A stretch of 64,000 nucleotides of DNA from Vibrio pelagius (GTDB lineage: Bacteria > Pseudomonadota > Gammaproteobacteria > Enterobacterales > Vibrionaceae), in NCBI RefSeq assembly GCF_024347575.1, contig NZ_AP025503.1, positions 1,240,001 through 1,304,000 of the forward strand, written 5' to 3'. Positions 1-9,363 of this stretch are shown here, one piece after another. Numbering within the stretch: the first letter of the stretch is position 1; each line of letters begins with the position of its first letter. The notes under the pieces were generated by a model, which was not told the DNA's origin, did no database searches, and saw only the letters and a program-made list of their open reading frames with translations. A program made the translations under genes and the position numbers.

Positions 1-310
1 CGCCAAGGTCTAGCGCACCACGATAGTTTCCTATTGGTTTATCAATCAACCATTGAGGTAAGTGGTCAACGTAAAATTCTAAATTCCAACCCTTTATCTT
101 AGCCAGCGCAGCGAGCGACAAGAGTGAATTTGCTTGAGCCGAACCATAGCAGATCAATGTCGTGATGTTCGAGTGCTCTTGTTCAAGTAGCTGCATGAAT
201 TTCCGGGCTTTGTTGCCACAAAAATGGGAGTGCAATTGGTCATCGCGCTTTAAGAAGAAAGTTCGACCATTGAACTGGTGTTGGGTGATAGGGCTGTTGT
301 TGAGTTTCAT
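1..310 (-). CDS. ACC deaminase/D-cysteine desulfhydrase-like PLP enzyme (5' part only)
   Basis: This minus-strand reading frame starts at an ATG at 310 and runs off the left edge, so only about 103 N-terminal residues are present. They read MKLNNSPITQHQFNGRTFFL, then KRDDQLHSHFCGNKARKF. The KRDD...GNKARK stretch is the N-terminal signature of the PLP-dependent 1-aminocyclopropane-1-carboxylate deaminase/D-cysteine desulfhydrase family; the Lys of NKARK is the expected cofactor-binding lysine. A GSAQANS segment about 35 residues later fits the phosphate-binding region. Substrate cannot be assigned: Vibrio members are usually annotated only as ACC deaminase-like. The frame stays open a little upstream of the ATG without another ATG, and no strong ribosome binding site is visible. 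Confidence 0.75.
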   Translation of the reverse strand, partial: MKLNNSPITQHQFNGRTFFLKRDDQLHSHFCGNKARKFMQLLEQEHSNITTLICYGSAQANSLLSLAALAKIKGWNLEFYVDHLPQWLIDKPIGNYRGALDLG

Positions 311-394
311 GTTGGGTAGATGCCACGAGGCATATGTTGAACATTGAAGACGCAGTATCGGGTAACTGGTAGTTCAAGTAAACCGTTTAAATCA

Positions 395-423
395 ATGTTT
401 GGGTGGCTAACTCATCCAAACAT
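395..423. other. 8-bp stem-loop between two minus-strand genes
   Basis: Perfect inverted arms ATGTTTGG (395-402) and CCAAACAT (416-423) surround a 13-nt loop. It lies between the histidine kinase end and the ACC-deaminase-like start. There is no T tract, so it is not a clear terminator; it could be an operator or an RNA hairpin. Confidence 0.35.
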
Positions 424-454
424 CGGCTCTTGAGCATTTAAGGTGAGAGAGCCC

Positions 455-1726
455 TCACTGTGGTTGTGGGTCAAACACCACCTGTGCAACGCAGCCGCCA
501 TCTTGATGGTTAATGAGCTCAAAATCCCAGTGGTATCGGCTACACAGATCTTCCACGATTAACAACCCCAACCCGTGCCCACTTGGGTTGTACTGCTCAG
601 TCAAACCTTCCCCTTGGTCATGGATGCTGATTAAATGTTGGGTCAAAGTGATTTCCACTTTGCCACGGTTGGTAGCAGCAATGGCATTTCTCAGGAGGTT
701 ACCAATCAACATGTTAAGTATCGCGCTGGTGGCTCGAATGCTTGGCTCACCATTCACTTCGAGTGTCACATCCACTTGCTTTTCGCTCGCTTGTGCAGAG
801 TTCTTCGCAATGATCTGTTCCAGCTCTTGTTTGCTGAACAGGCGAATTGGCGCGTCGTCTTGATTTCGCTCATAACGTACTAGCCCAAGTAGCGCATCAA
901 CCATCTCGGACATTTGAGAAACTGCATCGTCGACACGTTTCACCTGGCGGTGTTGGAATTCCGTCATCTGGCTACGTAGAAGCAGTTTGTTCGAACCTCG
1001 CGCAATGGTAAGAGGTGTGCGCAGTTCATGGCTAGAGTAGCGGGCGAATGCTTGCTCACGCTTTACTAGCGCATTGATTTCACGACGGTATTCATTGAGT
1101 TGGTTGGTAAGTTGGCGAAACTCAATCGCTGCGCCATCTTGGACTGAAAACTCTTGATTGAGGTTGTTTTTATTGCTCTCCAACTGCTTTGCTAGTGAAT
1201 TAAATGGCTCGATTAATCGTCGAGAGAGGCGATAAAGCAGTGCCCCAAAACTGAAGATTAGAATGGCTAACAACGTCAAGACAGAAGAAGTCGCATAGAG
1301 AATCTCTGTGACATTAAATTCTATTCGGTCTATTTCAGAGAGTAGGATAAGAGGATAGGTTACCCCCTCGTGAGAGTACTCTCCGATATACACCATGCGT
1401 GAATGTGGTTCTTCGCCAACTTCGCCAATGAAACTCTCTTTACTATTTATATATTTTTGATAGCGATCAGGCACCAGAGAAGGGTCATTGAAAGCGATAG
1501 TCAGGTCATCAATCCGCACCTCACCTTGGGCTCCAGCTTCAAAGAGGGTGACAGCGTAGTTTCTGTCAATCAGGATGCGTCTTTCACCGACTCGGTCTTC
1601 TGACAGGTACAGAGCAGCGATAAAGACCGCGTAGACAAAGGCTGTGATGATAACGGCCATCAACCCAAAGAACAGAGCGAGTCGACCGGTTAAGCTCTTG
1701 GTGCTGCTCAGTACGTTTAATATCAC
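455..1726 (-). CDS. Two-component sensor histidine kinase (CarS/VprB-like)
   Basis: Inner-membrane sensor kinase of 423 residues. Two membrane segments (about 17-41 and 144-165) enclose a periplasmic domain of roughly 100 residues. The H box SSHELRTP carries the phospho-accepting His near residue 233; the ATP-binding domain shows an N box (GNLLRNAIA, Asn near 347), DQGEG near 370 and the glycine motif GHGLGLLIVED. It starts with GTG, and that GTGA overlaps the stop of the response-regulator gene upstream, so the two are translationally coupled. By pairing and by the resemblance of the partner I think it belongs with the V. cholerae CarS/VprB kinase that controls lipid A modification; the signal is unknown. 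Confidence 0.8.
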   Translation of the reverse strand: MILNVLSSTKSLTGRLALFFGLMAVIITAFVYAVFIAALYLSEDRVGERRILIDRNYAVTLFEAGAQGEVRIDDLTIAFNDPSLVPDRYQKYINSKESFIGEVGEEPHSRMVYIGEYSHEGVTYPLILLSEIDRIEFNVTEILYATSSVLTLLAILIFSFGALLYRLSRRLIEPFNSLAKQLESNKNNLNQEFSVQDGAAIEFRQLTNQLNEYRREINALVKREQAFARYSSHELRTPLTIARGSNKLLLRSQMTEFQHRQVKRVDDAVSQMSEMVDALLGLVRYERNQDDAPIRLFSKQELEQIIAKNSAQASEKQVDVTLEVNGEPSIRATSAILNMLIGNLLRNAIAATNRGKVEITLTQHLISIHDQGEGLTEQYNPSGHGLGLLIVEDLCSRYHWDFELINHQDGGCVAQVVFDPQPQ

Positions 1727-2412
1727 GAGTTAGACTCCAATCTAAAACCGACTTTAGGCACGGTAATCAGCATCTGTTGATCGAAAGGTTTGTCCAATTG
1801 ATTTCTTAACTGATAAATATGGCTGCGCAGAACATCATTGTTGGGTTCGTCTTCCTCCCAAAGCTTGTAGGAGATGTCTCCGCGGGTAACCACATCGGGA
1901 GCGTTTTTGCATAACATCTCAAGGATGGTATAAGTGGTTGGATTGAGAGCCAATAGCTTGTCTTGTCTGTAAGCTTTACGTGTCTTTTGATCAATGCTGA
2001 TTTCACCAAATACTAACTTACTTGATGCGACGGTGCCGTGATATCGACGAACTAATGCTTTCATTCGAGCTTCGAGGATATCGAGGTCGAATGGCTTGGT
2101 CAGATAATCATCGGCACCATGTTCAAAACCAGCAAGCATGTCGTCTCGGCTATCTAGTGCAGTAAGCATCAGAATAGGAGTGGTGTTGCCGTTCTCTCGC
2201 AGTTTGTTGCAGACTGTGAGTCCATCCATGCGAGGCAGCATCAGGTCTAGGATAATGATATCGAATGAGTTATCCGTGGCGAGTTGCAAACCGAGTTCAC
2301 CATTATCAGCGTAATCGAGTTCCATGCCGATACATTCGAAGTAATCGAACAGTACACCTGCAATCTCACGGTTATCTTCTACCAGCAACACTCGCTTCAT
2401 CTTATTACCCAT
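1723..2412 (-). CDS. OmpR-family response regulator (CarR/VprA-like)
   Basis: A 229-residue regulator with an N-terminal receiver domain (phospho-acceptor Asp about residue 56 in ILDLMLPRMDG; conserved Thr in LMLTALD and Lys in TKPFD) and a C-terminal OmpR-type winged helix (LRSHIYQLRNQLDKP, then ITVPKVGFRLE). The sequence strongly resembles my recollection of V. cholerae CarR/VprA, which controls lipid A aminoacylation and polymyxin resistance; that orthology is from memory. It is transcribed divergently from the glycosyltransferase cassette starting 119 bp away, so it may regulate that cassette (inference). A second ATG at 2400, giving MKRVLL, is an equally plausible start. Confidence 0.85.
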   Translation of the reverse strand: MGNKMKRVLLVEDNREIAGVLFDYFECIGMELDYADNGELGLQLATDNSFDIIILDLMLPRMDGLTVCNKLRENGNTTPILMLTALDSRDDMLAGFEHGADDYLTKPFDLDILEARMKALVRRYHGTVASSKLVFGEISIDQKTRKAYRQDKLLALNPTTYTILEMLCKNAPDVVTRGDISYKLWEEDEPNNDVLRSHIYQLRNQLDKPFDQQMLITVPKVGFRLESNS

Positions 2413-2530
2413 TAGAACTCATTCGTTACTACGATCATCCTGAATTGACGTGAAAAATATGTCAACAACATAACTTTCATGGCGCGTTAGTTAATCTGCT
2501 GACGGATTCAAAAAAATAGAAGACCGTATT

Positions 2531-3550
2531 ATGACTGAACTTCACATCAATTCGCGCCGCTCAAGCGAACCTCAAATTAGCCCAGCAATTTCGCTGTCCA
2601 TCATTGTGCCTTTTTTTAATGAAGAGGAAGTACTGCCCGAGTTCCACTCGCGCTTAACTAAGGTGCTTGATGAACTGCCCATATCGAGTGAGATCGTTTA
2701 TGTCGATGATGGTAGCAAAGACAATAGCTTGTCTTTGGTGGAGTCGTTTACGTCAATTGCGAGCTCTATTTCAGTCATTGGTCTCTCACGTAATTTTGGT
2801 AAAGAGTCTGCAATGAGCGCAGGTTTAGAACATTGCCGTGGTCAAGCGGTGATCTTATTGGATGCGGACTTACAAGATCCGCCAGAACTGATTCCAGATA
2901 TGGTTTCTAAATGGCGAGAAGGTTATGACGTTGTCAATATGCAGCGCAGCCAGCGTGATGGCGAGACTTGGTTTAAGAAGTTTTCAGCCGCCAGTTTCTA
3001 TCGCGTAATGAACGCTGCCGCAAAAATTGATGTACCTGAGAACGTTGGAGATTTTCGCCTGTTAAGCCGTGAAGTTGTCGATCACATCAATCAGCTTCCA
3101 GAGCGTAATCGTTACATGAAAGGCATCTTCTCTTGGCCTGGCTTTAAACAAACCACCGTCCAATTCAAACGCGATGCGCGTTTTTGTGGTGAGACCAAAT
3201 GGAACTATCTCAAGCTACTTGGCTTGGCGATGGACGGCATCACCTCTTTCTCTATTCGACCACTGCGTATCGCAACCGCAATCGGCAGTATGGTCGCTCT
3301 CAGTGCCTTTGTTTACGGCATGTTTATCATCTTTAAAACCTTGATGTTTGGTGAGCCGATTACGGGTTATCCGTCGATGATGGTTGTCCAGTTGGCACTT
3401 GGTGGTATCCAGCTTCTTAGTATTGGTCTGATGGGGGAATACATTGGCCGTATTTTTATCGAAACCAAGAATCGTCCTTTGTATCTCATTCAATCTGTTG
3501 TCGATAAACCGGCACTCAAAACAACGTATCAATTAGAGGAATCAGCATGA
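2531..3550 (+). CDS. GtrB/ArnC-like polyprenyl-phosphate glycosyltransferase
   Basis: Membrane-anchored family 2 glycosyltransferase, 339 residues. The N-terminal GT-A domain has SIIVPFFNEEE near residue 23, VYVDDGS near 57 and the metal-binding DADLQDPPE near 111, followed by two C-terminal membrane helices (about 246-270 and 282-304). Enzymes of this type (GtrB, ArnC, dolichol-phosphate mannose synthase) move a sugar from a nucleotide donor to undecaprenyl phosphate on the inner face of the cytoplasmic membrane. Its stop overlaps the start of the next gene (ATGA). With the PMT-type transferase and the GtrA-like protein downstream it makes a complete Gtr-like three-gene module; the sugar is unknown. 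Confidence 0.88.
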   Translation: MTELHINSRRSSEPQISPAISLSIIVPFFNEEEVLPEFHSRLTKVLDELPISSEIVYVDDGSKDNSLSLVESFTSIASSISVIGLSRNFGKESAMSAGLEHCRGQAVILLDADLQDPPELIPDMVSKWREGYDVVNMQRSQRDGETWFKKFSAASFYRVMNAAAKIDVPENVGDFRLLSREVVDHINQLPERNRYMKGIFSWPGFKQTTVQFKRDARFCGETKWNYLKLLGLAMDGITSFSIRPLRIATAIGSMVALSAFVYGMFIIFKTLMFGEPITGYPSMMVVQLALGGIQLLSIGLMGEYIGRIFIETKNRPLYLIQSVVDKPALKTTYQLEESA

Positions 3551-5022
3551 GCCTGAACAGAACCCACCTGTGGTATTTATTAGCCTTCGCGTTAATTCTT
3601 AGGTTGCTGTCACTGGCGACGTATCCGTTGATGGATACGACTGAAGCACGTTACGGCGAAATGGCTCGCTTGATGGTTGAAACCGGCAACTGGCTCACTC
3701 CGCAATTTGACTACGGTGTGCCTTTTTGGGGTAAGCCGCCACTGTTTACATGGATGAGCGCCGTTGGCATCGAGCTGTTTGGGTTGAGTGAATTTGCAGT
3801 GCGAGCTCCTCACTGGCTAGCGGGTGTTTTCACGATCTTATTGATCGCCTATTTTGCGAAACGTACCGAGCAGAGCGCATTGGTTGCTGCTGTGGTATTG
3901 GCAACATGTGGCATTTTCTCGATTGCTGCAGGCGCGGTGATGACGGATATTGCTCTTACACTGGCTATGACCATCGCTATGCTTGGCTTTTATCTGTGTT
4001 GGAAAGGAGAGGGCAGCAAGCGTATTAATAATGCTTGGGGCTACGTCGGTTTTATTGGCCTTGCTTGTGGTCTGCTTGCCAAAGGTCCTGTCGCTATTGT
4101 GATCATGGGTATCGCGGTTTTCCCGTGGCTTGTTTTACAACATGGATTGATTGGTGCATTCAAAGCCCTGTGGCAGCGTTTTCCAATTCTCTCTGGTTTG
4201 GCGTTGATGATGGCGATTGCGCTGCCTTGGTACATCATGGCAGAAATGGCGACACCGGGCTTTATCGATTACTTCATTGTTGGTGAGCACTTCAAGCGTT
4301 TTGTTGTAAGCGGTTGGGAAGGCGACCTCTATGGTTCAGCTCACAATGAAGCTAGAGGTATGATCTGGGTGTTCTGGATTCAAGCTGCCGCTCCTTGGTC
4401 GATTGTACTGCCGATATTGGCATGTGCTCGTCGCCAAAAAATCAAAGAGCAAAACCAAACTAACACAGGCTTATTCTCGTTCCTAATTTGTTGGTTGATT
4501 TCACCAGTGTTGCTGTTCACTATGGCGGGAAATATTCTCCCTGCTTACGTGTTACCGGGTATTCCAGCGTTAGGTCTGCTTGTGGCAATGCTGGTGGTAG
4601 AGAAAGATAAGAAATGGTTCTCAAGTGTCGCGCTAGTGTTGCCTGTATTGCTGATGATAGCCATGGTGTATTTGAATTTAGGTAAGGCGAACGAGAAGAG
4701 TGACCGTATTATCTTCAACCATATTCAAGACGACGCCCCAAGTTACTACATAGGCAAGCGTCCATTTTCGGGTCAGTTCTATAGCTTAGGACAAGCCAAG
4801 AAAATCACCGATATCTCAGAGGCAGATACGAGTGATAAGTTCTACTTAATTGGCAAGAAGGAAGAAGTTGAGTCGGTCATTGCACAGAATGCATTGAGCT
4901 GTGTGCGAGAACCCGTTAATAAACAGAAGCGGGTGCTATTTAGTTGTAAGCCAATGGGTTCGACAGGAGTTGCTGAGCCCGTTGCCGTAAAGATTCTCGA
5001 TGAAAACGCCATTTCACTTTAG
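3547..5022 (+). CDS. PMT/ArnT-family membrane glycosyltransferase
   Basis: A 491-residue polytopic GT-C protein of the ArnT/PMT_2 type with about ten to twelve predicted membrane helices. Near residue 30 the first periplasmic loop carries MDTTEARYGEMA, the conserved acidic catalytic motif, followed by GVPFWGKPPLFTW near 58, which is characteristic of ArnT-like transferases. Such enzymes transfer a sugar from undecaprenyl phosphate to lipid A, O antigen or protein on the periplasmic side. No arnA, arnB, arnD or arnE/F genes are nearby, so the donor need not be L-Ara4N. The start overlaps the upstream stop by 4 nt, and the end overlaps the gtrA-like start by 23 nt. Confidence 0.85.
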   Translation: MSLNRTHLWYLLAFALILRLLSLATYPLMDTTEARYGEMARLMVETGNWLTPQFDYGVPFWGKPPLFTWMSAVGIELFGLSEFAVRAPHWLAGVFTILLIAYFAKRTEQSALVAAVVLATCGIFSIAAGAVMTDIALTLAMTIAMLGFYLCWKGEGSKRINNAWGYVGFIGLACGLLAKGPVAIVIMGIAVFPWLVLQHGLIGAFKALWQRFPILSGLALMMAIALPWYIMAEMATPGFIDYFIVGEHFKRFVVSGWEGDLYGSAHNEARGMIWVFWIQAAAPWSIVLPILACARRQKIKEQNQTNTGLFSFLICWLISPVLLFTMAGNILPAYVLPGIPALGLLVAMLVVEKDKKWFSSVALVLPVLLMIAMVYLNLGKANEKSDRIIFNHIQDDAPSYYIGKRPFSGQFYSLGQAKKITDISEADTSDKFYLIGKKEEVESVIAQNALSCVREPVNKQKRVLFSCKPMGSTGVAEPVAVKILDENAISL

Positions 5023-5461
5023 AACGATGACCTCAAGTATCGAAAGAGTATTGAGGCCTCATCATCAGCTAATTAAGTTTGCATGTGTTGGTGCCGGTGG
5101 ATTTGTCGTTGATTGTGCCGCTTTTGCACTGTTTCATTTTGTGGGTGATTTGTCGGTGATGTGGGCAAGAATGTTGGCCTTTCTAGTCGCGGCAACCAGC
5201 ACTTGGATAGGTAACAGAGTACTAACGTTCGAATACCAAGGGACAGGGTCACGCAGGGATGATTTTAAGCAGTGGCAAAAATTCATGACCTCGGCAATGA
5301 TATCGGCCTTACCCAACTTGATATGTTTCAAGGCTCTCACATTAATGCTGCCTGCATTTTATGGCTCGCTGTTTTTGGCTATGGCGGTCGGGGTGTTGGT
5401 TGGAATGGTCAGCAACTACTTACTCAGCAAGGCTTGGGTGTTTAAACAAACGCAAGCTTAG
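5000..5461 (+). CDS. GtrA-like small membrane protein (putative lipid-linked sugar flippase)
   Basis: A 153-residue protein with four predicted membrane helices and the GtrA/DPMS pattern: KFACVGAGGFVVDCAAFALF at the first helix, then TSTWIGNRVLTFEY after the second. GtrA-type proteins are thought to flip the undecaprenyl-phosphate sugar made by the GtrB partner. The start lies inside the 3' end of the upstream gene, implying coupled translation; an alternative ATG follows at 5027. It ends the three-gene operon just before a strong terminator. Confidence 0.85.
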   Translation: MKTPFHFRTMTSSIERVLRPHHQLIKFACVGAGGFVVDCAAFALFHFVGDLSVMWARMLAFLVAATSTWIGNRVLTFEYQGTGSRRDDFKQWQKFMTSAMISALPNLICFKALTLMLPAFYGSLFLAMAVGVLVGMVSNYLLSKAWVFKQTQA

Positions 5462-5485
5462 CCACTCATCTAGCTACAGAAACAA

Positions 5486-5520
5486 AAAAGTCCAAGTGGG
5501 GAATCACTTGGACTTTTGTC
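5486..5520. terminator. Bidirectional rho-independent terminator
   Basis: Arms 5486-5498 and 5505-5517 (AAAAGTCCAAGTG and its complement) form a 13-bp stem with a 6-nt loop, A-rich on the left and T-rich on the right. It separates the convergent gtrA-like and ygiQ-like genes and can serve both. Confidence 0.85.
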
Positions 5521-5594
5521 ATTTAAAGCGAAGGGTTGTCGCTTTGCTACTTAAAGTTAACGTCTCTACTGAGAGCTTGCATTGTTTCTAAGAG

Positions 5595-7964
5595 CTAGCG
5601 CTGCGCCGCGCGTTGGCGGTTCTTTCCGTTACCAGAAGGTTTGCCACCTTGGCCATTGCCTGCTTTGTTGCGGTTTGGTTTGCCGTTTCCTTGAGATTGG
5701 CCGCCCGGACCTTTCTTAATAAAGCCGCTCGCTGGTTTACGACCGTTGCCGCCGCCATTTCCGTTGCCCTGATGACCATTACCTTGGCCGTTGTTACTGT
5801 TAGGCTTCTTACCACCTGGCTTTTTGCCTGAATGGTTACGTGGCTTCTCGCCGCCTAGACCCGGTTGAGATTTACTGTGCTTGGTCGCGAAACGGTGAGC
5901 ACCGTGACGACCAGACTTACGACGTTGTGCTGGTGTTTGTGCATCAAAGTCTTCTTCTGGCACCAAACAACCCGGCTTATCACCGATTAGGTGCTTCTTA
6001 CCCATGTCGATCAGCGCTTCACGGATCAGTTTCCAGTTCTCTGGATCATGATAACGCAATAGTGCTTTGTGCAGGCGACGTTGACGGTCACCTTTTGGCA
6101 CTGGAATATCTTCACGCTTTTTGTACTTAACGCGTTTCAGAGGGTTGGTCTCTGAGTAGTACATTGACGTAGCGTTACACATTGGCGATGGGTAGAAGTT
6201 CTGAACTTGGTCACACTCGTAGTTGTGCTTCTTCAGCCAAAGCGCAAGGTTAAGCATGTCTTCATCTTCTGTACCCGGGTGCGCCGAGATGAAGTATGGG
6301 ATCAGATACTGTTTCTTACCTGCTTCAGCACTGTACTTCTCGAACATCTCTTTAAAGCGGTCGTAAGTCCCCATACCTGGCTTCATCATCAGATCAAGAG
6401 GGCCTTTTTCAGTATGCTCTGGAGCGATCTTCAGATAGCCACCAACGTGGTGTGTAACCAACTCACGTACGTATTCTGGAGACTCAATCGCTAGGTCGTA
6501 ACGAACGCCAGACGCGATCATGATCTTCTTAACGCCTTCCACTTTACGTGCAGAGCGGTACAGGTCGATAGTGTGTTTGTGGTCTGTGTTTAGTTTCTCA
6601 CAGATCTTAGGGAACACACATGATGGACGACGGCAGTTCACTTCCGCTTTCGGGTCAGAACAACCTAAGCGGTACATGTTTGCTGTTGGACCACCCAAGT
6701 CAGAGATCGTGCCCGTAAAGCCAGGTACTTTCTCTTTGATGTCCTCGATTTCATCCAAGATAGACTCTTTTGAGCGGTTCTGGATGATACGACCTTCGTG
6801 CTCGGTGATGGAACAGAAAGAGCAACCACCAAAACAGCCACGCATGATGTTAACTGACGTTTTGATCATGTCGTAAGCAGGAATCTTCGCTTTGCCATAC
6901 ATAGGGTGAGGGACACGCTTGTATGCAAGGCCAAATACGTAGTCCATTTCTTCTGTCGTAAGAGGGATTGGCGCTTGGTTTACCCAAAGTTCACGGTCAC
7001 CGTGTCGCTGAATCAGGGCGCGGCCCGAGTATGGGTTAGTCTCTAGGTGCAGAATACGACTTGCGTGGGCGTAAAGAATGCGGTCATTGTTTAGCTTTTC
7101 AAACGCAGGGATACGAACCGCTGTTGTTTTCGCATCATGGCGAGAAGGGCGGATAGTAATTGGTTGCGCTTTTGGCTCTTCGTCTTTCTTCGTATCACAC
7201 TGGGTTTCAACCTCGTATGGGTTAACCGGCACATAGGCTTTGTTTGGCTTTTCGATACGAGAAGAGTCAATGATCTTGTAGCCTTCTGGTGCAGCTGGCA
7301 AGTTGACCGCAGTACCACGAATGTTGGTCATGTTCGCGATATCTTCACCGTCGGCTAGGCGGTGTGCAACTTCAACCAATGCGCGCTCTGCGTTACCAAA
7401 TAGAAGGATGTCTGCTTTTGCATCGAAAAGAACAGAACGGCGAACTTTGTCAGACCAATAATCGTAGTGCGCTACGCGGCGAAGACTTGCTTCAATACCA
7501 CCTAGAACAATCGGCGTGCCTTTGTAGGCTTCACGACAACGCTGCGAGTAAACCAGAGTTGCACGATCAGGACGCTTACCCCCTTCGTTATTTGGCGTGT
7601 AAGCATCATCGTGACGTAATTTGCGGTCAGAGGTGTAACGGTTGATCATGGAGTCCATGTTGCCCGCAGTGATGCCGAAGAATAGGTTTGGTTTACCTAG
7701 CTTCATGAAAGCATCTTTATTGTCCCATTTTGGTTGAGCAATAATGCCTACGCGGAAGCCTTGTGCTTCAAGCAAGCGGCCGATGATCGCCATACCAAAG
7801 CTAGGGTGATCGACATAAGCGTCGCCCGTTACGATGATAATGTCGCAGCTGTCCCATCCAAGAGCATCCATTTCCTTTCTACTGGTGGGCAAAAAGGGCG
7901 CTGTGCCGTAGCATTCGGCCCAGTATTTTTTGTGTTCATGAATAGGAGTGATATCGCTGTACAT
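5595..7964 (-). CDS. YgiQ-family radical SAM protein
   Basis: About 789 residues from the ATG at 7964 ([15 protein letters not shown]), which has an AGAGG ribosome binding site 8 nt upstream; the frame is open 22 codons further, but without such a site. An N-terminal UPF0313 domain ([15 protein letters not shown]) precedes the radical SAM core with [11 protein letters not shown] near residue 375, the CxxxCxxC that binds the 4Fe-4S cluster, and a partner domain with [14 protein letters not shown]. The last 120 or so residues are a low-complexity tail rich in Gly, Asn and Lys. The family is widespread and of unknown substrate. It stands alone between convergent and divergent neighbours. Confidence 0.92.
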   Translation of the reverse strand: MYSDITPIHEHKKYWAECYGTAPFLPTSRKEMDALGWDSCDIIIVTGDAYVDHPSFGMAIIGRLLEAQGFRVGIIAQPKWDNKDAFMKLGKPNLFFGITAGNMDSMINRYTSDRKLRHDDAYTPNNEGGKRPDRATLVYSQRCREAYKGTPIVLGGIEASLRRVAHYDYWSDKVRRSVLFDAKADILLFGNAERALVEVAHRLADGEDIANMTNIRGTAVNLPAAPEGYKIIDSSRIEKPNKAYVPVNPYEVETQCDTKKDEEPKAQPITIRPSRHDAKTTAVRIPAFEKLNNDRILYAHASRILHLETNPYSGRALIQRHGDRELWVNQAPIPLTTEEMDYVFGLAYKRVPHPMYGKAKIPAYDMIKTSVNIMRGCFGGCSFCSITEHEGRIIQNRSKESILDEIEDIKEKVPGFTGTISDLGGPTANMYRLGCSDPKAEVNCRRPSCVFPKICEKLNTDHKHTIDLYRSARKVEGVKKIMIASGVRYDLAIESPEYVRELVTHHVGGYLKIAPEHTEKGPLDLMMKPGMGTYDRFKEMFEKYSAEAGKKQYLIPYFISAHPGTEDEDMLNLALWLKKHNYECDQVQNFYPSPMCNATSMYYSETNPLKRVKYKKREDIPVPKGDRQRRLHKALLRYHDPENWKLIREALIDMGKKHLIGDKPGCLVPEEDFDAQTPAQRRKSGRHGAHRFATKHSKSQPGLGGEKPRNHSGKKPGGKKPNSNNGQGNGHQGNGNGGGNGRKPASGFIKKGPGGQSQGNGKPNRNKAGNGQGGKPSGNGKNRQRAAQR

Positions 7965-8210
7965 ATTTCGACCTCTGATTTTTGAGGCGGGAATTATAGC
8001 GGCATGCGCCCTGACTAGCCAGTAGAACATGCCCCTGTTAATTCTACTGTCTTTACCCCGGCTAACCCTATATTGCTATGTCGGGAAGAGATTCTTGGGA
8101 AGAGCATAGACCAAGGATAGGAGACAATGAGCAAATTGATGATTTTGATTAGTGTTCCAAGCAGTTTTTGATATCATTCTGCCAAAATAAGTCCATATAA
8201 GTAGATCCCA

Positions 8211-8891
8211 ATGATCGAATCTGTATTACTTCAATTCGCGCCTATGTTACTGGGTGCACAACTTGTCCTGACGCTGATCTTAGTGAAAGGTGACATCTGC
8301 CCAGGCCAGCGCGGTCGTATTCATAAGGTATTGCCGGCTATTGGTGTACTTTGGTTGGCGGTTGCATCACTTAAGGTCGAAGCTTTCTTAGTGGTATTTG
8401 CCATCTTCTATTTCTTCTCCCAAGTTCAAACTAAGAAGACTCGTGATGCAGGCCCTATCTGGGTAATGTATCTGGCTTGTGGCTTGGCACTCTCCTATGT
8501 GGGTATTCAAGCGAGCGAAAAGGCAACATTAGTTGGTTTAATTTCCTCTCTGCTTTTGACCGTTCTACTAGGTAGCGCCTTCTCTCATCTCCTGTTGACG
8601 ATTGCGCGAACACGCCTTCAGGCATTTCATCGTATCTTGCCGGTTGCTGGTATCTTGAGCGGTATGCTGGTGGTACTGACTACTGTGTTGGGTGTCTATT
8701 CGCTTTCTGAAGAAGTATTGGAACCTATGGTGCCGTCATTACTGTTCAGCTTTGCTTTGTTGATCTCTTCGATTGTGGTTTGGTGTTGGCATCTGTTATT
8801 TGCGAAAACACCTGAAAAAATCCAGCTTGCTGTTGCTTTGCTGATGCTGATCGCGTCGGTTGTGGGCTTAGAGCCAATCTGGGCACTATAG
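8211..8891 (+). CDS. Unknown membrane protein
   Basis: A 226-residue, very hydrophobic protein with about seven predicted helices (first about 8-26) and no signal peptide or motif I can name. Charged residues are confined to short loops (VKGDICPGQRGRIHK, then QVQTKKTRD), with a conserved-looking TRLQAFHR segment in the middle. It is a single gene about 250 bp from the divergent radical SAM gene. It resembles small conserved Vibrio membrane proteins of unknown function; no role can be given. Confidence 0.75.
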   Translation: MIESVLLQFAPMLLGAQLVLTLILVKGDICPGQRGRIHKVLPAIGVLWLAVASLKVEAFLVVFAIFYFFSQVQTKKTRDAGPIWVMYLACGLALSYVGIQASEKATLVGLISSLLLTVLLGSAFSHLLLTIARTRLQAFHRILPVAGILSGMLVVLTTVLGVYSLSEEVLEPMVPSLLFSFALLISSIVVWCWHLLFAKTPEKIQLAVALLMLIASVVGLEPIWAL

Positions 8892-9043
8892 CGCTATAGT
8901 AATTCAGGCACTAAAGCAATTTGGGAACTTTATAAAATTGCAAACTGCTCTTTGATTGAATGAGAAATGTGATCTGTTAATAAGCGGATTGACCATTGTC
9001 GTTCTAAACTTAAATCAGTCGATGTGTTCGTAAGGAGTACGAG

Positions 9044-9244
9044 ATGGATTTAAGCAACGTCAAAAGCCTAGATAGCATTATTTTATTGGGAATCGTCAAC
9101 GAAAAATTGCGTCTTGAATGTGATAGTTTTGAAGAGCTTGTCAGTATGTATGAAATGGATATTGAAAGCGTGGTCGGTAAGTTGGATATGCTCGGCTACC
9201 AGTACGATCCATTGACCAATCAATTTAAATCTTATCCCAGATAA
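9044..9244 (+). CDS. DUF4250 small protein
   Basis: A 66-residue soluble protein preceded by a good ribosome binding site (AAGGAG, 6 nt before the ATG). The order of motifs, SLDSIILLGIVNEKLRLEC then LDMLGYQYDPLTNQFK, matches DUF4250, a helical domain of about 60 residues found as a stand-alone protein in Vibrio and in some Firmicutes. Function is unknown. It is monocistronic and followed by a terminator. Confidence 0.8.
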   Translation: MDLSNVKSLDSIILLGIVNEKLRLECDSFEELVSMYEMDIESVVGKLDMLGYQYDPLTNQFKSYPR

Positions 9245-9291
9245 CTGCTTAGCAGAGGGGAACAGTTTAAATTGTTTAATCGTTACAAATG

Positions 9292-9320
9292 AAAGCCACA
9301 GATGCTCAGTCTGTGGCTTT
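9292..9320. terminator. Bidirectional terminator
   Basis: An 11-bp stem (AAAGCCACAGA at 9292-9302 with its complement at 9310-9320) and a 7-nt loop lie between the convergent DUF4250 gene and metR. Confidence 0.8.
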
Positions 9321-9363
9321 GCTTTTAAAACGGCACTTTGTATCGAAAACAAACTTAACAAAG

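Noticed and set aside
162..347. A 61-codon plus-strand frame at the left edge
   Set aside because: It lies opposite the ACC-deaminase-like gene, whose minus-strand product has clear family motifs; this frame has none.
3547..5022. Calling the PMT-type gene arnT
   Set aside because: No arnB, arnC (true), arnA, arnD or arnE/F partners are present, and the three-gene order is that of a Gtr module, so an L-Ara4N role is unsupported.
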